Positions 37,264-48,543 of a stretch of 64,000 bases of DNA are shown here, one piece after another (position 1 is the first letter of the stretch; every line of letters begins with the position of its first letter). The stretch comes from Pyricularia pennisetigena (taxonomy: Eukaryota > Ascomycota > Sordariomycetes > Magnaporthales > Pyriculariaceae): NCBI RefSeq assembly GCF_004337985.1, contig NC_043742.1, forward strand, positions 6,696,641 through 6,760,640, read 5' to 3'. A program made the position numbers and the translations under genes. Below the pieces are notes generated by a model that searched no databases, had not been told where the DNA came from, and saw only the letters and a list, made by a program, of their open reading frames with translations.

Positions 37264-40200
37264 GACTGCTTAGCTCTTGTCCTGGAAACCGACCTAGAAA
37301 CGGACTATAAGCTTCTGGTACTCGACCAGTGAACTGGTAGCACTGGAATGGCCACCAAAATAAAGAGTCTGTTGGGGGGTGGTCTTCAAGATGGCCAAGC
37401 GGCCAAGCGGCCAAGCTTTAACAACGTAATAGGGCCAAGATGCCGAGAAGGCTTGGTTAGTTCTTGACTTGTTTTCTTTTCCTTTTTTTTTTTTGTTTGC
37501 CCCAAAGAAAGAATCGTTCACGCAAGGGTGATGTAGAGGGGCCACAAGGAATGTTGCAACCCGCTCAAGTACTGTAATGAGGACTCGAGGTCTGCGTACA
37601 GTATTGTCTGTGTGACGATTTAGCGATGTCGCGGTTGGTGTGCGTGGGACAATCACATCAAAAAAAAGATGGTGGATTGGCGCGAAGGTGGTAATTAAAG
37701 AATGCAGCGCCCGAAAAGAAACTTTCTGGACACAGATCGCTTAAATTGAAACAGCAAAAGGAAGAGGAATAAATTATAGCAAAATGCCGTCAGCTTGAGA
37801 AAGACACGACAGGTGAAAACCCAACAAAGGGATCAAGGTGTCAGGGATAAAGCGCAGAGAGATCCAAAAGAATCAATTGCAAGTTGAGTGTTTGGCGGCA
37901 CCTTGAGAAATTTGTTTCCAGGCCCTGCCTCGGTCCTTGACTTTTCTTCCTCAAGCTTCCTTGCATGGGCTGCAGGGGTGTTGATGCCAAGTTAGACTTG
38001 CCAAGCCCGCGGGAGTGCTTTTACACGAATATGATTGCGACAGACAAAATGAGCGGAGACCAGCGCAGTACTTGCTCGACAAGAGTCGGTCAGAGTTTGC
38101 TATATAACTTTTCAAAATAGGGTAGCTAGATAAAATAAAACAGGCGCGGCAGAAGAGATTGAACCGATTTTTCAGACTGCAGCAACTGCAAATCTGACAA
38201 TCCTTTTGATCTCAATCTCGTCTCTTTACACGCGGCGAACATGCAGGCTCCCATGTTCTTGCTGAACTAAACGCTAGGCTGATAGTGCTTTTAAGTTTGG
38301 AGCCCCTTTGAAACCTTGGGTCTATTTCACAAGTCATTCCTACCCCGGCAAGCATTCAATATCTTGATCTAATCCTCGTTGTACACATATTGAGCTAAAC
38401 TTCTGCAAGGCTACCAACTAGACCAACAAGATCAAACAGCCGACTCGTTTATGCTCCAAGATTTGGAAGCTTTTTCTTTTGGTCATCCAGGTTGGGAGCA
38501 GTTTACCGCTATGACGCCACTGAGATCCACATAGATTGAACTGATCCACCTGGTGATACCCTTGGTTCCACTCCCATTTAACCCGGCTTGCACAGCAACC
38601 GCCGCTCGACAGGTGGAGCGGCCCCATAAATGACTAAGAACAAAAAAAAATAAAAACACCACTGTTGACATTTTTCAACCGGCAATTTCGTACCACACTG
38701 CGCTTATCGCAAAAGAAAGAGTCTGGATGGTTCCAGGTTTCGCGTATTACTAACCAACAACATCTTCAATACCCCTCGCTTTACATCCTTTCCCGATTCT
38801 GTGCTGGTCAAGAGTTGGGCAGATGAAGAAAAGCTTGAACTGGTCAACCCCCAGGCTTTTGCGCTTCCCCGGCATCTCGCCAAATACAAAATAAATGGTA
38901 GGAACCTAGGTGGATACGTTTAGTAGCAGCCTGTTACTGAATTGAGCCGCATCTAATTGCTTCTTTGCCCAACGGTGTACACGTTTTCATGGAGTGTTTG
39001 TCACATCTTGAAGAGGTATACACCGCAAGATGATATATCAGAACATTAGATCATGAGATTCAGCCTTGCATTACGCCACGCTCTTCTTGGTCTCTCCCAT
39101 TAGCGATTAGGTAGTTATGTGGTGCAATGTCCAACATGCGTATGCGCACATCTGCTACGTTGCTTGGTTTCCCGTCTGAGCCCGCCTGGCCAGCTTGGTT
39201 GGCTACGTCAAAGTACTCTCTGAGGCTGATGATGCGCCTGGCTTATTGCAATCCCTTCAGTTGCCAAGTGACTTCTGGGCTTAATCTCCCCTCCGATCTC
39301 CTTTACTTTTCTCTCTTTCCATCATCGTCTCTTTCATATTCTATCAACTCATACACACGCAGCGCACTGACGATGGGCACATCAGATCAGATGCGGCAAC
39401 TGAAAGTTTAGGTCTTGCTGCAGACACACTACCTCTGAATCCCATTCGTCACCTCGTGCATGAAGCCATGGTTTTTTTTTTTTCTCGGCGCGCGATCAAA
39501 TCCCATGTATCCTAGTGCCAAAAGCTTCAATGCTACGCATTAGGCTGTTTGCTGAACCAAGTTGCAGTGTCGCAAGCAGCGGCTTCTTGCTCGATCATTT
39601 CGTAGGGACAGCCACTTCCCATATGGCGAGGCTAGCATTTCAACATTCTCATCTGGTTAGTACATTATCGACGTTGTATATGAACCAGGGGACCGTGATC
39701 TGCCGCCTCAACCCCTTTGAAAATGCTGAGATGTAGCTCCGGGCGACGGAAACTATAGACGAAAGTTTATTTTAAATGGGTTTCTGCCCCAGCCGACCAG
39801 TCATGTAAGGTTAATAAAAGATCTTGGGCGATCTTCGACGACGTTGGCTGCTGTCTGCCTTGGGTTCAACGTCTGCGATCTGCCACTAAAGCCTCATTTA
39901 ATTGCTGGTCGTCATACGTTGAAAACAAAGAAAAAAAGAGAAAAAAAAAATAAAAGAAAACAAAAGTAACTTCTATTCTTTTCCGCATGCAACAGAACCT
40001 CTGGGATCTAAACGATAAAGTTCTACACATGACCTTGAGGATGGGCAAGCCACCGAAGCTTAAAGACGGCAGCTTGGGCGGTCATATCTCCAGCATCGTG
40101 AACCTTGTTTTTAACATCTTGAGGCAGTGGGTGGCTTTTGGGTAGCGTAGTAGGCGCCTCGTAATGGAGGCAGCGAAAGCCTCGATGTCCGTGCACAGGG

Positions 40201-41212
40201 GAACGCTGTCTTGACACTGCTCCTGCACGCCACGTAGAACAAACATGGCGCCCAACCCAACATCAGAGTATTCTCTCTGGTTTGTTGACAGCATCGCGAA
40301 TGGGCTGACTGGCTACATTGTTGAACAGGCCGCTCCTCGACACTATTTGCATTGGGCCGACTGATGGCAGAGAACGTAAGGTAGGAGGGTCATTTTTGCC
40401 AGAGAGCTTTCCTTAATCATTTGACGAAATGAAACCACACTCATGCTGCAGCCTATTAGAGCAGCAAAACCTTTTGTTGCATGTTTTGCGTGATTTGTAA
40501 TCTGTTATAGAAAGTGAGGAACAACGTGTGGCTGTTGGTTGCTATGCGGCGTAACTCAAAACCACATATCCTATGGTTACCTGTCCGCAAAGTGTTCATA
40601 AGTTATACCAACAGTACGTGATTATAATCGCTTCATGGAGGTCTCTAATCACGATAGCAGTTCAGGGGAGAGATTGAAGAGCCTAAGGGTCTAGCAAGGT
40701 TGCCGGCATCCTGTGGGTTGCATGGGATCGTGACAACCAATCACTGTCCATAAGCCCCACCATTATCCCACTGTTACCATCTACCCACTTTAGCCTTCTC
40801 TCAGTACCAGCAAATTGAGACGCGACATAACAAAGCAATTGCACGTGCATACGCGAAATGTTTGATCGCAGCAAAACGCGGGACACCTTGATTGACCACA
40901 CGCAGGTATATCTGAATCTGTCTTTGCAATCCTACATTCGGCCACCAACACGTCGCGACAGTACGATGATCCCGATATAGAACATCCGATGTACTTATTG
41001 TTTTGAAGCTCGGTTCATTGTTTTTTTTTTTTTTTTTGCTTTTGTTTTTTGTTCTATTTTACAACAGCTCGTTGACCTTCGCCACTACAGGACAACCACA
41101 GGGGCGCAACCACATTCGATGCGTGGCCATCACTGCGATCCCATAAAACCTCCCGCAAATACAGGCCGCGCTACCCTCGGAGATACGCCTACAGCTAGCC
41201 TGTGTTAGCCGT
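37264..41212. other. Gene-poor 4-kb region between divergent nha1 and pif1
   Basis: Nearly 4 kb with only short frames (none above 120 codons) and no domain, tRNA or transposon signature. It includes three tandem copies of GGCCAAGC at 37393-37416, T/A runs near 37483 and 39473-39483, an A-rich stretch at 39927-39962, and a 17-nt T run at 41021-41037. It must contain the promoters of nha1 and pif1 and could hold a noncoding transcript. Confidence 0.55.
37393..37416. repeat. Tandem repeat, GGCCAAGC x3
   Basis: Three perfect head-to-tail copies of an 8-mer, about 130 bp upstream of the nha1 start codon, so probably within its 5' UTR or core promoter. Confidence 0.8.
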
Positions 41213-43987
41213 ATGCCGGCAAGCTCAGCCTTTGGTCTGCTACCGCCTCGAGGATACGCAACGATTTACGCAGCAACTCGTTGTGCACTCCACAGAAAAG
41301 CCTTCATAACCAGGACCGGACTACACAGACTCTCGTCCCTCACGATGCTCTCCCGGGCCAACAGAGACTTCGAGGCCAAGCGACCCAGCAATCCGGTAGC
41401 TCCAAAACCTCTACTTGCCCAGCAACTGTTCCCATCCAGCAGCCCTGTCCAACCCCAACAGAGCGAGAAAATTGTCGAACAGTCAAGGAGGGGCGTGCCC
41501 GCGCACCCCATTGCTCTCTCGTCCCGAACACCCAACGTGCCCAGCAATACAAATCAGCAAAGGACCTCTGGTATCAATGGAATAACATCAGGAAACCGAC
41601 AATCATTTGCCACACTATGCCACAACACCGAGTCTTTCCGTGAGGAGCCACACATTATTAGCCTTTTAGATGATGAGAATGGCACGCAAAAGTCTCAGCC
41701 AACAAGCTCTGTGTTTATAGCAGATGGCGACTTGAGTGACGACGACAATCTAGACTTGGACTTTGAGCAGCCCGCTGCCTTGCCAACAGTCCCCTCTCAT
41801 ACTGGCGTGTCAAAACAGGCTGCATCGACAACTGTTCAACCTGGTGCCGATGCCCCTCCACCTAGCAGCCTTCTTTCTTGGTCACAGTCTTCTCCGTCTC
41901 ACTACGCGGCGCCCCGCCTGCCCTCTAACGATACACAGGCGAAGCGGAAAACAGAGGTTGTCGATTACGAGCCTCCGGTTCCAGTTGCGAAGAAGAGGTC
42001 TTTGCCCAAGAGCTGGGCACGCGCAAACAGCCCCCCAGAAGAAGATGGAGACGGGATGCCCGGATATGCGACACCGGCCGTGAAGTCCCAATCGAGCAAG
42101 TTACCATGGGACACAACTGCTAGTGCTGTCAAGGCGCAGAAGAAACAGCTTCGAGACCAGCTCAAGAAAGCCCCATCAACAGCGTCCCATTTCTCAATGG
42201 ATGAGACTGATAACGGCATCGATGATCATGTCGCTACAACTATAAAAGCTACCAAACACTCGGCGGTAACACTCAGTAATGAACAGCGACATGTCAAGAA
42301 TCTGGTCTGCTCGCGCAGCCAGAGCGTCTTCTTCACGGGTCCTGCAGGTACAGGAAAGTCGGTTTTGATGAGAGCAATAATCGATGAACTGAAGAAAAAA
42401 TGGAAGAAAGACCCAGATCGCCTGGCCGTTACCGCCTCAACTGGTTTGGCAGCATGTAACATCGGTGGCATGACCCTGCACAGTTTTTCCGGCATCGGTC
42501 TCGGAAAGGAAGATGTGACGACGCTGGTCAAGAAGATCCGTAGGAACCCCAAAGCCAAGAACAGATGGCTCAGGACAAAGGTCCTGATCATTGACGAAAT
42601 TTCCATGGTTGACGGTGATCTCTTCGACAAGCTCTCTCAAATCGGGCGTATTCTCCGCAACAATGGTAAACCGTGGGGTGGTATCCAACTTGTCATCACG
42701 GGCGATTTCTTCCAGCTTCCGCCTGTTCCAGACGGTGCCGATAAGCGAGAGATCAAGTTTGCGTTCGAGGCGGCAACTTGGAACACGTCGATCGACCATA
42801 CCATTGGCTTGACTGAGGTCTTCAGGCAAAAGGATCCCGGTATGCAACTAGATGAACGGGGCCGAACAACCCCNNCCCCCCCCCAATCGAGTGCTAATGC
42901 TAACATACATCTACTCACAGCCTTTGCCAACATGCTCAACGAGATGCGACTGGGAAGGATCAGCGAACAGACCGTGGCCAACTTCAAGCGTCTGGAGAGA
43001 GAGCTTCGTTTTGATGATGGCCTTGAAGTCACAGAGTTGTGAGTCACTACTTGGTGTTTGCCTGCCGCACTTTTTATGCGCCTACAGTGAGGTGTGTCGT
43101 ATGCTGCGAATTACTTTTGTGCTAATAAATTCACTTACAGGTTTCCCACGCGAACAGAGGTCGAAAGATCAAACAATCGGCGATTAGCAGCTCTCAAATC
43201 AAAGTCCTACCGATATGATGCTCAGGACTCAGGGGATCCTAATTTTAGAGACAAACTGCTGCAGAACATGATGGCGCCCCAGACATTGGAGCTGCGAAAG
43301 GGCGCACAGGTAATGCTTATCAAGAATATGGACGAGACTCTAGTCAACGGATCTCTTGGAACGGTCGTTGGCTTCATGAGCGAAACAGCGGCCAGTATTG
43401 GCGGCATCAGCAGCCATGGAGGATTGGACGGCGAAGACGATTCAATAAGCGAAGATGTGCGAAAGAGGATCAAGGCCTTCGGCCGGGAACTTGAATCCAG
43501 CTCCACTGATAACAAGGAGTATCCAGTTGTTACTTTCCACGGCGCTGACGGCACGCCAAGATCTCTCCTCATGGTGCCGGAAGAGTGGAAGTCGGAGTTG
43601 CCCACGGGCGAAGTGCAGGCCTCCCGCAAGCAAGTGCCTTTGATTCTAGCATGGGCACTCTCCATCCACAAGGCTCAGGGCCAAACACTCGAGCGAGTTA
43701 AAGTTGATTTGGGCAAGATTTTTGAGAAGGGCCAAGCGTACGTCGCGTTGAGTCGAGCTACCAGCCAGGAGGGCCTCCAGGTGTTGAAATTCGACAAGAA
43801 TAAGGTGATGGCTCATCCGCGCGTTGTCCAGTTCTACAATAAGCTTTATAGCGTAGAGACTGCCCTCAAGGCCGGTGGGACCAAGTCTGCCCCAGCACCT
43901 CAAACTGGCGCTGGGACATCTGGATCCAGGCCAGTCGCGAGTTCCCGAGGTGCAGTGACTGGATGGACGATGTCAGCTAGCGGATAG
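41213..43987 (+). CDS. pif1: Pif1-family 5'-3' DNA helicase
   Basis: A superfamily 1B helicase for mitochondrial DNA maintenance, telomerase control and G-quadruplex unwinding. Three exons: 41213-42839, 42921-43038 and 43141-43987, totalling 2592 nt (863 aa). The N-terminus has the character of a mitochondrial presequence (R/S/A-rich, no acids in the first 45 residues). A second in-frame Met at residue 45 (41345) could start a nuclear form, as in yeast Pif1. A disordered Ser/Pro region follows. Helicase motifs: Walker A GPAGTGKSVLM (about 376), Walker B LIIDEISMVD (about 457), ITGDFFQLPPVPDG, and LTEVFRQKD. The Pif1 signature DPAFANMLNEMRLG appears only when the 81-nt first intron is removed. 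In the last exon come QVMLIKNMDETLVNGSLG, WALSIHKAQGQTLERV and YVALSRATS. The first intron contains two undetermined bases. Confidence 0.96.
42840..42920 (+). other. pif1 intron 1 with two undetermined bases
   Basis: The intron runs GTATGC...ACTCACAG with CTAAC-type branch sites near its 3' end. Positions 42874-42875 are N, inside a C-rich run (42871-42884). The gap does not touch coding sequence, because splicing restores the Pif1 signature exactly. Confidence 0.85.
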
Positions 43988-46132
43988 CTTGGGTTTTTCG
44001 GGAGCGCCAGATTTTTATTGTCATTTTTTGTCCTCGTGCAAAGGGTTGCATCGGTTGGCCGGCTAAATGGGAATAGCGTTGACTTTTCTGCTTGCTTGCG
44101 TTGGTGTGAAAGCTGCAGATGGTGTTCACCAAGGGTGGCGTGTACATTATTACATCTAATGTATATATATTTTACGACGGACGACCATATTTCTTTTGTC
44201 GGTTCACAATAAAATTATCATATAACCAAGACAGTACAGAGCAACAAACACCCGACATCTTCGGAAGTCTCTGCGGAACACTTTCGACGCGCTTGCAGTC
44301 GTCTTATTCGATTTGTTCTATATTATTCTTCAAAGCAATGAAGATTTGGACTATGGGATTGTCTCAGGAGACTGCGGTGGTGGCTAAGCATAGATTCTGT
44401 TGTCCAACAGTGCCGTCGGGATCTTCCAACGCCAAACGAATTCTTGATGCAGGAGCTGATTTTCAGGATATGATTCTTATCAACGATTGTTGTCTACTTC
44501 CCTTTTTAGCCATCCCACAGCATGACTCTGGAAGATTTGGTTGGCCGTTACGCGTACGACGTTCAAAACAGGGTGGTGAGACAATAGGACCAGAATACTA
44601 CACCCACGACTTATACGACCGTCACGTCCAGAAATGGACCTCATGGATATGGAGTAGACTGAAAAACAAAAAAAAAAAAAAAAAAAAGTTGAGCCCCGAG
44701 CCATGCCGCATGCGGCATACCAAAACGCATGGCTCAATATTGTGGTGACGAGAAGTCGGAGGAGCTTCACGACCGCGAGGAATATAGGTTTTCGACTGAT
44801 GGGGAGATCACAATTAATATACGCTTTTGCTTTTGGCCTCTAGCACTGCTCGATGCCTCAGTGGGCGGATGGATCATGACAAATGTGGTGTTGTCTTGAC
44901 CTACGACCGGACAACGCAGCATCCCGTATCAGTTGTGGCGTCAGAGTCGCTGGGCAAAGAAAACTCTTTTTCTTTTTCTTGTTTTTCCTGTCGTTTCTTT
45001 CCGCCCGGCGAAGTATGTTTCCGCGCATTGGGCAACATCTAATCGCCAACAAAGAGCCCAATGCCCGCTATACTTTTCTGCAGCAGCGTTGTGCAACAAA
45101 CGTACTGTAACTAAAGTCTAGACAATCACTACGTAACTGGGTAGGGAACGTACCTAAACTGAGCTTGTTAGGTAGGATTATCGATCGGTACGGCATATTT
45201 TTTTTTTTCTACCTTTGCCTCAATGTAAAGACTGGCCGATGGTACTGAAAATTTTCTTCTTGTTCTATAGGAATTGAGTTTGGGACATGACAGCTGAGAG
45301 TTTGAATGATATTGTGCTCTTGCAAGGGACCCAAATCTACTGCGAAGTAATGTCTGATGTTTTGTATCCCATGTCAATTTAAAACCATCCGATCGTTCAC
45401 CTCAATTGGTGCCGTGGAGAAAGCCCACATGTAATTAGAATGTACCTTGAGTAGCTTGAGTAAGTGCCTAAAGTACCTCCTCCTCCCTTAATGACAGGAG
45501 TCACACAATCACTACAGTACCTCACAGACTGGAGTTTGAGGCAAGCACATTGATGTACAGCCAAAAGTGTGTGGTACATATTCCAAGTACCACGCCAAGG
45601 CTAAACGCGAAGGGGTATGGACCGGCGTACCTGCCCTGCAGCCAACAACGCACACCTGAAAAGTTGCCGGTGCCACGGTTCGGTGGGACGGTAGGGAAGG
45701 CGGCAGGCACCTACCGAGCCAAGACTACCCAGTGGTAACGTATCGCCGCAGGCATCTGTCAATCCGGATAAAAGAGAAAAAAAAGAAGAAAAAGTTATCC
45801 AAGGAACACACCTGAGGTGGCGTTGGATATTGAAGCAACTTGGATTTTCATTTTTCTAAAACCCAATGTGGCTGTCATTTCTCGACCTTTGATACCTATC
45901 AGGCACATAATACCCACAAACGCTGAGATTAAAGGACACCAATTCAGATACGCGTTGCATCGACAGCTCCGTTTGCGGGACACGAAAAAGGGCGCGCTGG
46001 GCACCTTTCCCCCACCGATCTCGATTATAACAAACGTACGCACGAAACCCAACCACGGCAACCTTCCATCAGCAAACCGCCAGCAACCTGAACATCGAGG
46101 GGGAAAAAAAAAAAGGACGCAAGGCAATCATC
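43988..46132. other. Intergenic between pif1 and edc3
   Basis: About 2.1 kb. A 209-codon frame (44119-44748) ends through a poly-A run and has no coding features. It contains a 20-nt A run (44668-44687), a nested inverted repeat (44698-44735) and T/A-rich stretches (45200-45208; 46104-46114). No gene is supported. Confidence 0.55.
44698..44735. repeat. Nested inverted repeat with a 16-bp perfect palindrome
   Basis: The outer arms GAGCCATGC (44698-44706) and GCATGGCTC (44727-44735) are exact complements. Overlapping the left arm is the perfect palindrome ATGCCGCATGCGGCAT (44703-44718). Both could form hairpins. It lies about 10 nt past a 20-nt A run, about 710 bp downstream of pif1. Confidence 0.75.
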
Positions 46133-47494
46133 ATGGCGTCCCAGTTCATCGGCGCGCATATGCTGGTGACGCTGCACCAACCGCCTACGAGGTTGCGCGG
46201 AGTGGTGACGGATGTGCGCTCCGGCCATAGCTTGACTCTGTCAAACGGTATGTCTCACATCCGGTAGATAGCCTTGAATAGGCGAGAAGGCGACATCAGA
46301 TTTTTCTCGCTTCAGCTCCAGACCAAGTACTGACTATCAATGTCTTCCTTTAACTGCAGTTTGGTCCGCCGATACCAACGTCTTTTTGCAGCCCACGGTT
46401 ACGATCCAGGCCACCAATGTCGCCAATCTAGTCGAAGTTCCCCAGCCGCCCGCCGCTCCCACCAATGGTCCTATAGCGGCGGTGCCCAGTTCGCATGTCC
46501 CACCGCCACAAGTAGTACCTCTTGCCGACCCTGCCATCGTCGCCATGAGCAAGCCTCCTTCCGGACCCCGGGCCCAACCGAACACGAGCGAGAAGAGGGA
46601 GCCTGTCCGCACAACTTCTGGAGAGACAACGCCGGTGCCAGCGACACTGGCTGGATCTATTGCGGCACTGACAGTAGATACCAGCGAGGTCGAGGCTGGA
46701 GCCGAGGCGGACAGCGACGCTGCTGCTACTGTCAAGGCCACATCGGTTCCGGTACCGACCAAGAAGAAGGGACGCAGGGCCCGCGCGGCCAAGGCAGGTC
46801 GTGTTGCTGCCGCTCAGGCAGATGCTGCTACACCGGGATCGGCGGGTCGTCAGACGCCAACCGTTCAGGGATCCAAGGGCTGGAGGCAAACCCCGATGCT
46901 GGAGGACACATCCTCGTTCCAACCTTACAACTCACTTCGCAAGTCGCGCGGGAGGAAAGGGAACAACTTGGCGGTAGACAATGGTTGGGCGTCGGAGGAT
47001 GTCACAGACGTCCAAGAGATGGGCGAGTTTGATTTTGAAGGAAGCCTGGCCAAGTTTGATAAGCACACACTTTTCGATCAGATGAGGAAAGAAGACCAGA
47101 TCGACGACGCGAGCCGCCTGGTCTCACACAACAGGCTGCCAAGGCCAAAGCCGGGAACTGCAGGCGGCAAAAACCTGCACTATACGGAAAATGTGCTCGA
47201 TGCCACGCCGACGAGCGTCGCCAAGAGCAAGGACGAACTGCCCAACGACTTTTGGAATAGCGAGGCAGACGATGGCGTGGTCAATGGAAGCGAGCGGCTG
47301 AGTGGGAGAGAGCTGGGGAGCAGACAAAGTTCACGAAGGGCCGAGAGCAAAATATCTACGACCAGGAGATCTCAGTCAAGAAAGGCCAGCGCAGCCACGA
47401 TAACAGGCCCAGCCAGGACAGGCTCGAGTGGGGTAAGTCTGCCGAGTACAGAGGCACATGGTTGTGCGTGTATCGCTGGGGGATGCTACAGCCG

Positions 47495-47535
<41 letters not shown>

Positions 47536-48543
47536 AACACATTCCATCACAATCAGGCGAACCCAACTTTAGCAAGCCCAGGACTTGTTCTCTTGCCCTC
47601 TGGACGGAGGGCGGAAACCGTTTCGGCTCTCCAAATGATTAACCTTGAAAATATTGCGCACAACGAGCTCGGTCTCACGGATGAAATGATGACAGAAAAT
47701 GCCGCCAGGGGCCTGGCCGAGGTTGCACTAGTTGCACTTGCAGATCCGGCAGTGAGGCTTATATCAGGCACTGGCGGTAACTCGGGCGATTCGTCGGGGC
47801 CACCGCCCGCTACAGTCGCCATTCTTGCGGGCAACAACAAGTCCGGTATAAGAGCAGTCGCCGCGGCGCGGCATTTACGAAACAAGGGTGTCACTCCTGT
47901 GGTGTGCGTAGTGGGTTTGGAACGGGGCGAGCGTGAACTGCTCGAGGGCATGCGGCAACAGCTTCGGTTACTGCGCAACTTTGGAGTGCGGACGTGCTTC
48001 TCAAAGAGCGAATTCTTTGAGCACGTGCGCAAGATCAGCATCCCAACCTTGACGGTCGACACGCCACGTGGGGCCATAATGCCCAAGCCGCCTGCCGTCA
48101 CGCTCATTATCGACGCACTGCTAGGTTTGGCGACTCCGTTTGACGAGCTGCGGACGGGCGAGCAGGCAACAGTATACGAACTGATAGAGTGGGCAAACCG
48201 CAACGAGGCGTTTGTGCTGGCTGTCGACGTCCCGACAGGGGTCGACCCATCGACGGGACACGTTAGCATCGTCGACGGGACCCGACTGTACGTGAGGCCG
48301 CGGTTTGTGGTAGCCATGGGAGCCCCCAAGAAGGGACTGCTCGAAACGATGATGTCCAGCGAAGGGGAAGAGGCAGCGGCCGAGGACTGGAAGCTCTTTA
48401 TAGCGGATATTGGCTTGGGCTCGGCGGTCTGGAGGAGAGCGGGGACCAAGATCCGACGAGGCATTGACTTTGGCGACCGATGGGTCGTTGACATGAAGTT
48501 TTCGAGGAATGCCGGTGTTGCCAGTGCTGTTGCGTCGAACTAG
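46133..48543 (+). CDS. edc3: Enhancer of mRNA-decapping protein 3 (Edc3)
   Basis: A scaffold of cytoplasmic P-bodies that binds Dcp2 through its LSm domain and the helicase Dhh1 through its FDF motif. It dimerises through a YjeF-N domain. Three exons: 46133-46247, 46360-47432 and 47557-48543, totalling 2175 nt (724 aa). The LSm part is residues ~3-60 (GVVTDVRSGHSLTLSN|VWSADTNV across the first intron). An Ala/Pro/Thr-rich linker includes KKKGRRARAAKAGR. The FDF motif EFDFEGSLAKFDK is at about 258-270, followed by the companion LHYTENVLD. The YjeF-N Rossmann-like domain fills 410-724: MMTENAARGLAEVA, VAILAGNNKSG, TLIIDALLG, VLAVDVPTGVDPSTG. The second intron (124 nt) carries 34 consecutive T before its ACTAAC branch site. 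Confidence 0.95.
47499..47532 (+). repeat. Poly-T run, 34 nt, inside edc3 intron 2
   Basis: The longest homopolymer in the window. It lies between the GTAAGT donor (47433) and the ACTAACAC branch-site-like sequence (47533-47540) of edc3 intron 2. Confidence 0.9.

Noticed and set aside
44119..44748. 209-codon frame downstream of pif1
   Set aside because: Runs through a 20-nt poly-A tract coding lysines and through the palindrome; no domain and no codon bias.
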